From contig NZ_JAUASV010000004.1 in assembly GCF_030345695.1 (NCBI RefSeq), positions 124,001 to 188,000 on the forward strand: a stretch of DNA of 64,000 nucleotides, read 5' to 3'. The position numbers and the translations under genes were made by a program. The DNA comes from Galbitalea sp. SE-J8. GTDB lineage: Bacteria > Actinomycetota > Actinomycetes > Actinomycetales > Microbacteriaceae. Within the stretch, counting starts at the first letter, position 1. Each line of letters begins with the position of its first letter. The notes under the pieces were generated by a model that had not been told where the DNA came from, made no database searches, and worked only from the letters and a program-made list of their open reading frames with translations. Positions 57,007 to 64,000 of this stretch are shown here, in pieces.

Positions 57007-58388
57007 GTCCTCTGCCCCCGCAGCCCGTCAGCCCGCTCGACGGGCGTTACCGAGCCGCCGTCGGCGTGCTCGGCGAGCACCTGTCGGAGGCCGGCCTGAA
57101 CCGCGCGCGCGTGCAGGTCGAGGTGGAGTGGCTGCTCTACCTCACCGACCACGAGCTGTTCGGCTCGCAGCACCTCACCGCCGAGCAGGCGCACGCGCTG
57201 CGCGCCCTCGTGGCGGACTTCGGCCAGCCCGAGATCGACCGGCTCGCCGAGCTCGAGGCCACCACCCGGCACGACGTGAAGGCCGTCGAGTACCTCGTGC
57301 GCGAGAAGCTCGCGGCCCTGGGGCTCACGGATGTGGCCGAGCTCACCCACTTCGCGTGCACGAGCGAGGACATCAACAATCTGTCCTACGCGATCACGAT
57401 CGGTGCGGCGGTGCGCGAGACGTGGCTGCCCGCGGCGCGCGGCATCGTCGCCCGGCTCACGGAGCTCGCCCGCGAGCACGCCGCGACCCCGCTGCTCGCC
57501 CACACCCACGGGCAGCCCGCGACGCCGACGACAGTCGGCAAGGAGTTCGCCGTCTTCGCGCACCGTCTCGAGCGCGTGCTCGCCCAGGTCGAGGCGACCG
57601 AGTACCTCGGCAAGTTCAGCGGCGCGACCGGCACCTTCGGGGCGCACGTCGTCGCCGACCCGAGCCTGGACTGGCCCGCGATCTCGCGCGAGTTCGTCAC
57701 CTCGCTCGGACTCGACTGGAACCCGCTCACCACCCAGATCGAGTCGCACGACTGGCAGGCCGAGCTCTACGCTCGCATCAGCCATGCCGGTCGCATCCTG
57801 CACAATCTGTGCACGGACATCTGGACCTACATCTCGATGGGCTACTTCACCCAGATCCCGCAGGCGGGCGCGACGGGGTCGTCGACGATGCCGCACAAGA
57901 TCAACCCCATCCGGTTCGAGAACGCGGAGGCCAACCTCGAGCTCGCGAGCGCGCTCCTCGACTCGCTCGCGGCGACGCTCGTGACGAGCCGCCTGCAGCG
58001 CGACCTCACCGACTCCACGACACAGCGCAACGTCGGCGTCGCCCTCGGTCACTCGCTGCTCGCGCTCGACAACATCGCGCGCGGCCTCGGCGAGTTCAGC
58101 GTCGCGACCGACGTGCTCGCCGCCGACCTCGACCGGAACTGGGAGGTGCTCGGCGAGGCGATCCAGACGGTCATCCGCGCCGAGGTGACGGCCGGGCGCA
58201 GCTCGATCGCCGATCCGTACGCGATGCTCAAAGAGCTCACGCGCGGCAAGGGGGTGACGCGGGCCGACCTCGTCGCGTTCGTCGACGGGCTCGACATCGG
58301 CGCGGATGCGAAGGCCCGCCTGACGGCGCTCACGCCGGCCGGCTACACGGGCGTCGCGGCGCGGCTCGTCGACTACCTCGAGGGCTGA
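57003..58388 (+). CDS. purB: Adenylosuccinate lyase
   Basis: 461 residues. It starts with PQPVSPLDGRYRAAVGVLGE and has THFACTSEDINNLSYAI, LLAHTHGQPATPTTVGKEFA with the catalytic His, and the fumarase-superfamily signature GSSTMPHKINPIRFENAEAN. This longer form, with PLDGRY at the start, resembles the proteobacterial-type PurB. It acts twice in purine synthesis, releasing fumarate from SAICAR and adenylosuccinate. It is the second gene after the tyrosine phosphatase. Confidence 0.96.
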   Translation: MSPLPPQPVSPLDGRYRAAVGVLGEHLSEAGLNRARVQVEVEWLLYLTDHELFGSQHLTAEQAHALRALVADFGQPEIDRLAELEATTRHDVKAVEYLVREKLAALGLTDVAELTHFACTSEDINNLSYAITIGAAVRETWLPAARGIVARLTELAREHAATPLLAHTHGQPATPTTVGKEFAVFAHRLERVLAQVEATEYLGKFSGATGTFGAHVVADPSLDWPAISREFVTSLGLDWNPLTTQIESHDWQAELYARISHAGRILHNLCTDIWTYISMGYFTQIPQAGATGSSTMPHKINPIRFENAEANLELASALLDSLAATLVTSRLQRDLTDSTTQRNVGVALGHSLLALDNIARGLGEFSVATDVLAADLDRNWEVLGEAIQTVIRAEVTAGRSSIADPYAMLKELTRGKGVTRADLVAFVDGLDIGADAKARLTALTPAGYTGVAARLVDYLEG

Positions 58389-58401
58389 CCGCGGGGCGGG
58401 A

Positions 58402-58689
58402 TCAGTGCCCGCGCGGCTCCTCGCCCCGGTTCTGCTCGCCCCGGTTCTGCTCGTCGAGGTCGGCCTGCTCGTCGCCGGTCGGCCGGGCCGCGAGCGAGAG
58501 CATCGCGAGCACGACGAGCCCGACGATGAACGCGACGCCGCCGAACTCGAGCGCGATGAGCGGCTCACGGGTGCCCATGAACACGACCGCGGTGACGAAG
58601 ACGCCCAGCACGGCCGCGAACACGAGCAGCTGCACGGGCCGGCGGCGGTCCCGCTTGTCCGGCTGGTTCTTGCCCGGCGTTGCGCTCAC
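58402..58689 (-). CDS. Small two-helix membrane protein
   Basis: 95 residues from GTG 58689. Helices lie at about 21-39 (LLVFAAVLGVFVTAVVFMG) and 47-69 (ALEFGGVAFIVGLVVLAMLS). The N-terminus is basic and the C-terminus is acidic and polar, with a repeat of EQNRGEQNRGEE encoded by a short DNA duplication. It overlaps the gene before it by four bases (GTGA). The family is not recognised. It forms a two-gene membrane-protein operon with its neighbour. Confidence 0.75.
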   Translation of the reverse strand: MSATPGKNQPDKRDRRRPVQLLVFAAVLGVFVTAVVFMGTREPLIALEFGGVAFIVGLVVLAMLSLAARPTGDEQADLDEQNRGEQNRGEEPRGH

Positions 58690-59327
58690 GACGCCACCTC
58701 CACGGTCGATGCGCGCGACCACCGCAGCGACAGCGCGGCGATGAACAGGTAGACGCCGAGGATCGCCGCGTAGGCGCCGACGAGGCCGGTGACCATGACG
58801 GATGCGGTGAGCGCGCGCTTCACCTCGTCCGGCCCGACGAACACCTGGTTGAGGTCGACGGGCACGAGCAGCACGGCGATCGCGAACAGCCCGGTGAGGG
58901 CCCCCGCGAACACCCATTCCCGGGCGAGGCTCGATCGCCCGCGGGAGCGCAGTCCCCGGAACAGCTCGATGAACGCCGTCAGCGCCGCCCAGCTGCTCAG
59001 CACGAACAGCAGGATCGCGATCTCGTCCCGCGCGACGAGGATCGAGACGACACCCGCCACCCCGCTCACGGCACCCTGCACGATGCCGGCCACCGGCAGC
59101 GGGCCGGTCACGGCGCCCACGCCGATAACGAGCCCGCTCACGATCGCGAACAGGCCGAACGCGAGCGCCCCGACGGCGGTCGCGTGGTCGGCGGAGAAGG
59201 TGACCACGAGGGCCACGACCAGGGCGACGACGGCGCGCGCGAGGAGCACGATCCATGCGCGACCCGGCGTCGCCGCGTCGGCAGCAGGACTGGACACAAG
59301 AGCCTTCCGACGCTCGACAAACGACAT
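58686..59327 (-). CDS. HdeD/DUF308-like membrane protein
   Basis: 213 residues and about six membrane helices. The pattern of paired short helices (VGALAFGLFAIVSGLVIGVG, IAILLFVLSSWAALTAFIEL, AYAAILGVYLFIAALSLRWS) resembles the DUF308/HdeD group. The N-terminal 20 residues are polar. A later GTG would give a shorter product starting at SSPAADAA. Function unknown. It is the first gene of a two-gene operon with the small membrane protein. Confidence 0.75.
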   Translation of the reverse strand: MSFVERRKALVSSPAADAATPGRAWIVLLARAVVALVVALVVTFSADHATAVGALAFGLFAIVSGLVIGVGAVTGPLPVAGIVQGAVSGVAGVVSILVARDEIAILLFVLSSWAALTAFIELFRGLRSRGRSSLAREWVFAGALTGLFAIAVLLVPVDLNQVFVGPDEVKRALTASVMVTGLVGAYAAILGVYLFIAALSLRWSRASTVEVAS

Positions 59328-59393
59328 GCCAGTGTACCGCCGCGCGGATGGGCGCCGGCCGGGGCCGGTCGAGTTCGTCGACGGCGGGATGCG

Positions 59394-60113
59394 CTACGAC
59401 CGGGCCGCCGCATCCTCGGCGAGGGCTGCGACGACCGCGGCGGCGACCGCGTGGCTCGACTGCGGGTTCTGCCCGGAGACCAGGTTGCCGTCGCGCACGA
59501 CGTGGCTCGACCACGCGGCGCCCTCGTCGAGGATCGCCCCGCGCTCGGCGAGGGCCGACGCGACGAACCACGGTGCCGCCGCACCGAGGCCGCCGGTGCG
59601 CTCCTCCTCGTCGGAGAACACCGTGAGGCGACGTCCCGCGAAGGCGAACGCGCCGCCCGCGTCCACGGCGCTCAGCAGGCCGGCGGGGCCGTGGCAGAAC
59701 GGCGCGATGAGCGTGCCCGCGCCGTTCGCGCGGATGAGGATCGCGCCGAGCACCGGGTCGGTGGCGAGGTCGGCCATCGGCCCGTGCCCGCCGGGCAGCA
59801 CGATCGCCCCGACCCCGGAGAGGTCGACCGCGTCGAGCGAGAGCGGATGCGCGAGCTCGTCCGCGATGGACGCGAGGTAGCCGGCGAGCTCGTCGACGCG
59901 GGCCTGGTCGCCGACGATCGCCGCGCTGAGCGACCCGGGGTCGACCGTCGGGCGCTCGCCGCCCGGCGTCGCGATCGTGACGTCGTGACCGGCGGCGACG
60001 AGGTCGCGGTGCGCGACGACGAGCTCCTCGGCCCAGAAGCCGGTGGGGTGGGCGCTGCCGTCGGCGAGGGTGAGCGAGTCGGCCGCGGTGACGACCATGA
60101 GGATGCGAGACAT
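59394..60113 (-). CDS. DJ-1/PfpI-superfamily protein
   Basis: 239 residues from ATG 60113, which has the ribosome binding site GAAAGGA. It has HPTGFWAEELVVAHRDLVAA with the acidic elbow partner, GVGAIVLPGGHGPMADL and the nucleophile elbow LIAPFCHGPAGLL with Cys140. The layout is that of class I glutamine amidotransferase-like Hsp31/YhbO-type proteins, which act as glyoxalase III, deglycase or stress proteins. It lies downstream of a LysR gene on the same strand, separated by an inverted repeat, and may be regulated by it. Confidence 0.88.
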   Translation of the reverse strand: MSRILMVVTAADSLTLADGSAHPTGFWAEELVVAHRDLVAAGHDVTIATPGGERPTVDPGSLSAAIVGDQARVDELAGYLASIADELAHPLSLDAVDLSGVGAIVLPGGHGPMADLATDPVLGAILIRANGAGTLIAPFCHGPAGLLSAVDAGGAFAFAGRRLTVFSDEEERTGGLGAAAPWFVASALAERGAILDEGAAWSSHVVRDGNLVSGQNPQSSHAVAAAVVAALAEDAAARS

Positions 60114-60168
60114 CGGGTTCCTTTCGACGCTCGCAGTCTCGCCGGGCCGCGGGGCTCGCGGCACTCGG

Positions 60169-60193
60169 TTCTCCGATGGACCCCATCGGAGAA
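60169..60193. promoter_or_regulatory. Inverted repeat between lysR gene and DJ-1 gene
   Basis: Perfect 11-bp arms TTCTCCGATGG/CCATCGGAGAA around ACC, lying 34 bases after the LysR stop and 56 bases before the DJ-1 start. It could be a terminator for the LysR gene or, given the spacing and AT content, a regulator-binding site for the DJ-1 promoter. Confidence 0.55.
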
Positions 60194-60226
60194 TGTGACG
60201 ACGCCGCCGACGGGCCGCGTCGCGCG

Positions 60227-61102
60227 TCAGCGGACGAGGCGCCGCAGCTCGGCGACGAGCGCCCGCGCGGGCGCGGACGGCGTCTCGCCGGCCCGCGTGG
60301 CGAGGAACACGGTGTTGAGCGGGGCGACCTCGGGGCGGTGCAGCGCGACGAGATCACCGCGCGCGAGGTCGGCCTCGACGAGGTAGTGCGGCAGCACCGA
60401 CATGCCGGCGCCGCCCAGCAGGGCCACGCGGATGCCGCGCAGGTCGGGCACCACGGCGCTCAGCTGCAGGGCGTCCGGTCGGCGCCCGAACACGGAGCGC
60501 CAGTAGCGCCGCACGATCGGCAGGTTGCCCGCGTACGCGATCACCGGGATCCGCTCCGGGTTCGCGACCGCGTCCGCCCAGTGCGGGGCCGCGACGAGCA
60601 CGAACTCCTCGTCGTACAGCGGGGTCGCGGCGACGCCCGCCGCCCGCGGCGGCACCGCGCTCACGACGACGTCGAGCTCACGCGTGCGCAGCGCCTCCAG
60701 CAGCTCGTCCGCGAGGCCGAACCGGAACCACACGGGTGCGGCGACGGCCGCGCCGAGGGCGGCGAGGTGCGGCAGCACGGCGCTCGCGATCAGGTCCGCG
60801 GGCCCGCCGAGGTGGACGGCACGGGGGCTCGGAACGGCGGTCGCGGCGAGCGCCGTCAGATCGTCGAGCGCGTCGATGTGGGGCCCGAGCTCGCGCGCCA
60901 GCTCGCTGCCCTTCGCGGTCGTCGTGACCCCGGTGCGACCGCGGACGAACAGGCGGTACCCGAGCGCCGCCTCGAGCGAACGGATGTGCGCTGAGACCGT
61001 CGGCTGCGACAGACCGAGCAGGCCGGCGGCTTCGGTGAGCGACCCGGCGCGGTGCACCGTGAGGAACGTGCGCAGGTGCTCGAGACTGCCCGTCGACGGC
61101 AT
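60227..61102 (-). CDS. LysR-family transcriptional regulator
   Basis: 291 residues. The winged helix-turn-helix is LRTFLTVHRAGSLTEAAGLL and GLSQPTVSAHIRSLEAALGY at about 8-47. The effector domain (about 90-290) has the substrate-binding-protein fold. GGAGGGG lies ahead of the ATG. LysR proteins usually control an adjacent gene; here the nearest candidates are the DJ-1 gene downstream, with a palindrome in its upstream region, or the TetR gene upstream on the same strand. The inducer is unknown. Confidence 0.92.
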   Translation of the reverse strand: MPSTGSLEHLRTFLTVHRAGSLTEAAGLLGLSQPTVSAHIRSLEAALGYRLFVRGRTGVTTTAKGSELARELGPHIDALDDLTALAATAVPSPRAVHLGGPADLIASAVLPHLAALGAAVAAPVWFRFGLADELLEALRTRELDVVVSAVPPRAAGVAATPLYDEEFVLVAAPHWADAVANPERIPVIAYAGNLPIVRRYWRSVFGRRPDALQLSAVVPDLRGIRVALLGGAGMSVLPHYLVEADLARGDLVALHRPEVAPLNTVFLATRAGETPSAPARALVAELRRLVR

Positions 61103-61167
61103 CGCCCCTCCGTTCCGACCCTGTCAGCGGCCGGGGCCAGTCTTTCAGGGGTCGACGCCGCATCCGC

Positions 61168-61779
61168 CTAGGAAGCGGACGGGGCGGCCGCGTCCAGCGT
61201 GGCGAGGTAGGCGGCCCGCAGGGTTTCGCTGATCTCGTCGGGCTCGCCGAGGTAGCCGCCGACCATCGCGCCGTCACGGAGCATCATCAGCTGACGAGCG
61301 GTCTTCTCGGGTTCGGGGACACCGGCGTCGGCCGCGATGCCGGCGAAGACGTCGCGGGTCCAGCGTCGGTGCGCGTCCACCACGATCCGCACCGGATCGG
61401 CGGCGTCGGGCGTCTCGGCGGCGGCGTTGATGAACGCGCATCCGCGGAATCCGGGCGTGCAGCTGGCGGCGCCGATGAATCCGGCGATCCTCCGCAGGGC
61501 GCTGCGGGGGTCGGCGCCCGACCGGGCGTCGTCGAAGGCGGCGCGCTCCTGGTCGGCCTGCCGCTCGAGGTAGGCGACGACGAGGTCGGTCTTGGTGGGG
61601 AAATGGCGGTAGAACGTGACCTTCGAGATGCCGGCCGCCTCGATGACGCGATCGGCGCTCGTGCCGCGGATGCCGTTGGCATAGATCAGGTCCGAGGCGG
61701 CGTCGAGGATGCGGTTCCGCGCCACGCCCTCGTGGCCGCGGCCCGTCGCCTCGGTCGTCTTCGTGGCCGTGTCGCTCAC
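61168..61779 (-). CDS. TetR-family transcriptional regulator
   Basis: 203 residues from GTG 61779, with the ribosome binding site GGAAGGAG. The helix-turn-helix is RILDAASDLIYANGIRGTSA followed by RVIEAAGISKVTFYRHFPTK at about 20-62. The C-terminal part (about 80-195) is the TetR_C ligand-binding domain. A palindromic operator lies between this gene and the divergent operon starting at 61888, so it probably represses that operon and itself. Its ligand is not known. Confidence 0.92.
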   Translation of the reverse strand: MSDTATKTTEATGRGHEGVARNRILDAASDLIYANGIRGTSADRVIEAAGISKVTFYRHFPTKTDLVVAYLERQADQERAAFDDARSGADPRSALRRIAGFIGAASCTPGFRGCAFINAAAETPDAADPVRIVVDAHRRWTRDVFAGIAADAGVPEPEKTARQLMMLRDGAMVGGYLGEPDEISETLRAAYLATLDAAAPSAS

Positions 61780-61840
61780 GGATGCTCCTTCCTGGCCGCC
61801 TCGACTTGCGCCGCGGTGCACGCTCACTCTAGAGTCCCGA

Positions 61841-61866
61841 TTGTAGACGTACTAGTTCGTCTACAA
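61841..61866. promoter_or_regulatory. TetR operator palindrome
   Basis: Perfect 9-bp arms TTGTAGACG/CGTCTACAA are separated by 8 bases (TACTAGTT). The site lies in the divergent region 62 bases from the tetR start and 21 from the start of the facing operon, and it has the size and form of TetR-family operators. Confidence 0.82.
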
Positions 61867-61887
61867 AATCGGAATGGACGTGACCTC

Positions 61888-62445
61888 ATGACAACCATCG
61901 ATTCACCGACCGCGAGTCCTCTGGCGAGGACCCTGCGGCGGCTCTACTTCACCCGCTTCGGCTTCGCCGTCGTGTGGGCCCTGCTCCTCGCCCTCGTCGC
62001 CGCGAACGTGGCGCCCCTGCTCACGGTGCTGCTCGTGCTCTACCCGCTCGTCGACGCGGCGTCGGTCTTCACCGAGCTCCGTGCGGCGGGCACCTCGCCG
62101 CGCTCGCGCATCAGCGAGACCGTCAACATCGTGGTCAGCGTGCTGGCCGCCATCGCACTCGGCTGGGCGTCGTTCCTGTCGACCGCCGCCGTGCTGGGCG
62201 TGTGGGGCGTGTGGGCGGTGCTCGCCGGGGCGACCCAGTTGCTCACCGGCGTCAGCCGGCGGAAGCTCGGCGGTCAGTGGCCGCTCATGGTCAGCGGCGG
62301 CCTCTCGGTGCTGGTCGGTTTCGCCTTCCTCGCGCAGGGGCTCTCCGGCGCCAGCAGCGTGACGTCGGTCGCCGGCTACGCGACCCTGGGCGGAGTGCTG
62401 TTCCTCATCTCGGCGATCCGCCTCGCGCGGGCGGCTCGCGCCTGA
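61888..62445 (+). CDS. HdeD/DUF308-like membrane protein
   Basis: 185 residues and about six membrane helices in pairs (FAVVWALLLALVAANVAPLL, ETVNIVVSVLAAIALGWASF, GVWGVWAVLAGATQLLTGVS, LMVSGGLSVLVGFAFLAQGL). It resembles DUF308/HdeD-type proteins, and resembles in form the protein encoded at 58686-59327. It is the first gene behind the TetR operator. Its stop overlaps the next start by one base (TGATG). Confidence 0.8.
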   Translation: MTTIDSPTASPLARTLRRLYFTRFGFAVVWALLLALVAANVAPLLTVLLVLYPLVDAASVFTELRAAGTSPRSRISETVNIVVSVLAAIALGWASFLSTAAVLGVWGVWAVLAGATQLLTGVSRRKLGGQWPLMVSGGLSVLVGFAFLAQGLSGASSVTSVAGYATLGGVLFLISAIRLARAARA

Positions 62446-63686
62446 TGGCCGGGGACCAGCACACTCCGGCACCGGACTACGACCTCATCGTCATCGGTGC
62501 CGGCCCCGTCGGGGAGAACGTCGCCGACTACGCGACCCGGCGCGGCATCCGCGTGGCCATCGTCGAATCCGAGCTCGTCGGAGGCGAGTGCTCCTACTGG
62601 GCCTGCATGCCGTCGAAGGCGCTGCTGCGCAGTGGCCACGCCCTCCGCGCCGCGGAACGCCTCGACGGCGCGCGGCAGGCGACGACCGGATCGCTCGACG
62701 CCCCCGCCGTGCTCGCCCGGCGGAACGCGTTCGCGAGCGACTGGAAGGATGACGGGCAGGTCGAGTGGTTGAGCTCGGCCGGCATCGACCTGATCCGCGG
62801 GCACGCCCGCATCACCGGCCCCGGCCTGATCGAGGTCGACGGTCGCGCCTACCGCGCGACGGCCGTCGCCGTGGCGACCGGGTCGATCCCGGTGCTCCCC
62901 GACGTGCCGGGGCTGCCGGCCGCGAAACCCTGGGGCACTCGTGAGGCGACCAGCGCCGCCGCTGTCCCTCCGCGTCTGCTCGTGGTCGGCGGCGGCGTCG
63001 CCGGCACCGAGCTGAGCGACGGCACGATCGTGACGTCGGACGAGATCCTGATCGCGACCGGGCGTCGGCCGGCCACCCTCGACCTCGGCGTCGAGACCGT
63101 CGGCCTGGTGCCGGGGGAGTGGCTGACCGTCGACGACACCCTGCTCGTGTCGGGCACCGACTGGCTCTACGCGGTGGGCGACGTCAACGGGCGCGCGCTC
63201 CTCACGCACCAGGGCAAGTACCAGGCCCGTGCCGCCGGAGAGGCGATCGCCGCCCGGATCACCGGCGCGCCCGTGCACGCGGAGCCGTGGGGCGACCACG
63301 TCGCCACGGCGGATCACGCGGCCGTGCCCCACGTCGTCTTCACCGACCCCGAGGTGGCGCGAGCCGGCCTCACCGAGCGCGAGGCCCGTGCGCGAGGCCT
63401 CGCCGTGCGGGTCGTCGAGTACGACCTCGGCTGGGTATCCGGCGCCAAGCTGCACGCGGACGGATACGAGGGCCGCGCGGTGTTCATCATTGACGAGGAC
63501 CGGCAGGTCATCGTCGGTGCGACGTTCGTCGGCCAGGACGTCGCCGAACTGCTCCACTCGGCCACCATCGCCATCGTCGCCGAGGTCCCCCTCGCGCGTC
63601 TCTGGCACGCCGTTCCCTCCTACCCCACCATCAGCGAAGTCTGGCTGCGCCTCCTGGAGACGTACGGCCGCCCGACCGCCCGTTAG
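62445..63686 (+). CDS. Pyridine nucleotide-disulfide oxidoreductase with deleted NAD(P)H domain
   Basis: 413 residues. The FAD motif is DLIVIGAGPVGENVADYATR, and the redox-active pair is Cys49/Cys54 in GGECSYWACMPSKALLR, as in actinobacterial mercuric-reductase-like enzymes. The second Rossmann fold begins LLVVGGGVAGTEL at 178-190, and then passes straight to SDGTIVTSDEILIATGRRP. Normal members have some 65 residues between these points, including the rest of the NAD(P)H-binding domain. The second FAD motif (LYAVGDVNGRALLTHQGKYQ) and the dimer domain ending VPSYPTISEVWLRLLE are present. The frame is kept, so the gene may still be expressed, but reduction by NAD(P)H should be impaired. Confidence 0.82.
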   Translation: MAGDQHTPAPDYDLIVIGAGPVGENVADYATRRGIRVAIVESELVGGECSYWACMPSKALLRSGHALRAAERLDGARQATTGSLDAPAVLARRNAFASDWKDDGQVEWLSSAGIDLIRGHARITGPGLIEVDGRAYRATAVAVATGSIPVLPDVPGLPAAKPWGTREATSAAAVPPRLLVVGGGVAGTELSDGTIVTSDEILIATGRRPATLDLGVETVGLVPGEWLTVDDTLLVSGTDWLYAVGDVNGRALLTHQGKYQARAAGEAIAARITGAPVHAEPWGDHVATADHAAVPHVVFTDPEVARAGLTEREARARGLAVRVVEYDLGWVSGAKLHADGYEGRAVFIIDEDRQVIVGATFVGQDVAELLHSATIAIVAEVPLARLWHAVPSYPTISEVWLRLLETYGRPTAR

Positions 63687-63726
63687 AGCCGACTACCCAC
63701 ACAAGAAGCAAGAGAAGGAAGACACC

Positions 63727-64000
63727 ATGCCCACGAAGATCACCATCATCGTCGACAACCCGGCCGACGCGGAGGCGTTCGAGAACGGCTACCCGGAGAT
63801 CGTCGCCCTCGCCCAGCAGCTGCCGAAGCTGCGCCGCACGGAGTCGGCGAAGGTCTGGCCGAAGGAGGACGGCACCCCGACCCCCTCGCACCGCACCCTC
63901 GACCTCTACTTCGACAGCTACGACGACGCCTCGGCAGCCGTCGCGACGCCCGCGGCCGCCGAGTTCTTCCAGCGCCTGGTCGGAACGGGCACACCGTTCA
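63727..64000 (+). CDS. EthD-like small protein, cut by the window end
   Basis: 91 codons are visible from ATG 63727, with the ribosome binding site GAAGGAAGA upstream. It reads MPTKITIIVDNPADAEAFEN, and later TLDLYFDSYDDASAAVATPA and EFFQRL, the ferredoxin-like alpha/beta pattern of the EthD family of dimeric small proteins. Members are often encoded in TetR-controlled detoxification operons. It follows the flavoprotein by 40 bases and should be the third gene of that operon. The 3' end is outside the window. Confidence 0.75.
   Translation, partial: MPTKITIIVDNPADAEAFENGYPEIVALAQQLPKLRRTESAKVWPKEDGTPTPSHRTLDLYFDSYDDASAAVATPAAAEFFQRLVGTGTPF

Overview
The window is a continuous stretch of very high-GC chromosome with strongly GC-biased third codon positions. 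The gene families, the C50-type carotenoid cluster, the HspR/DnaK operon order and the many intergenic inverted repeats built on GGTCTCGAGAC together suggest an actinobacterium of the family Microbacteriaceae. The genus cannot be fixed from sequence reading alone. Most of the window is ordinary core genome. About 57 protein-coding genes or gene remnants and one tRNA can be supported.

Layout. 1-2.8 kb: the end of a histidine kinase, its LuxR-type response regulator, and an ABC-2 exporter pair. 2.8-7.9 kb: a 1691-residue secreted protein combining two LamG domains, a calcineurin-type phosphoesterase and Ig-like domains. 8-11.1 kb: threonine aldolase, an amino acid permease and a small membrane protein. 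11.15-11.65 kb: an intergenic repeat array. 11.66-18.93 kb: a six-gene heat-shock operon read leftwards, dnaK-grpE-dnaJ-hspR-methyltransferase-clpB, with two HAIR-like operators upstream of dnaK. 19.1-22.5 kb: an MFS transporter followed by a lower-GC island with a broken lipoprotein gene and a truncated M23 peptidase gene, bounded by a perfect 106-bp copy of transporter sequence, then two copies of a 148-bp palindromic repeat. 22.5-28 kb: a VOC protein and the carotenoid cluster crtB-crtI-crtYe-crtYf-crtEb, with idi divergent from it. No GGPP synthase gene is present here.

28.1-33.7 kb: deoC, dcd, tRNA-Gly(CCC), a TMEM175-type channel, a degenerate dienelactone hydrolase relative, a DUF2470 protein, heme oxygenase behind an iron-box-like site, and a PIF1-like helicase. 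33.75-37.8 kb: a CopD/CtaG fusion, a second large repeat array, HU, and the zinc-independent ribosomal proteins S14, L33 and L28. 38-47.3 kb: a cell-surface glycan region with a very large two-domain glycosyltransferase, a GT2 enzyme, a CDP-glycerol phosphotransferase/GT2 fusion and a pyruvyl transferase. A third repeat array lies between the first two.

47.4-54.2 kb: a secreted endonuclease/exonuclease/phosphatase protein, a lytic transglycosylase, the E1-alpha/E1-beta/E2 genes of a 2-oxoacid (probably branched-chain) dehydrogenase, and an aminotransferase. 54.3-58.4 kb: a holin-like membrane protein, a WXG100-like protein overlapping a serine hydrolase gene, a low-molecular-weight tyrosine phosphatase and purB. 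58.4-64 kb: membrane proteins, a DJ-1/PfpI protein, a LysR regulator, and a TetR gene divergent from a membrane protein/flavoprotein/EthD operon across a clear palindromic operator. The flavoprotein seems to have lost most of its pyridine-nucleotide domain.

Two features recur across the window. Many first genes have a TANNNT hexamer 6-8 bases before the start codon and no Shine-Dalgarno sequence, the mark of leaderless transcripts. A family of inverted repeats occupies intergenic space in three arrays and also forms the end of the crtYe coding sequence.
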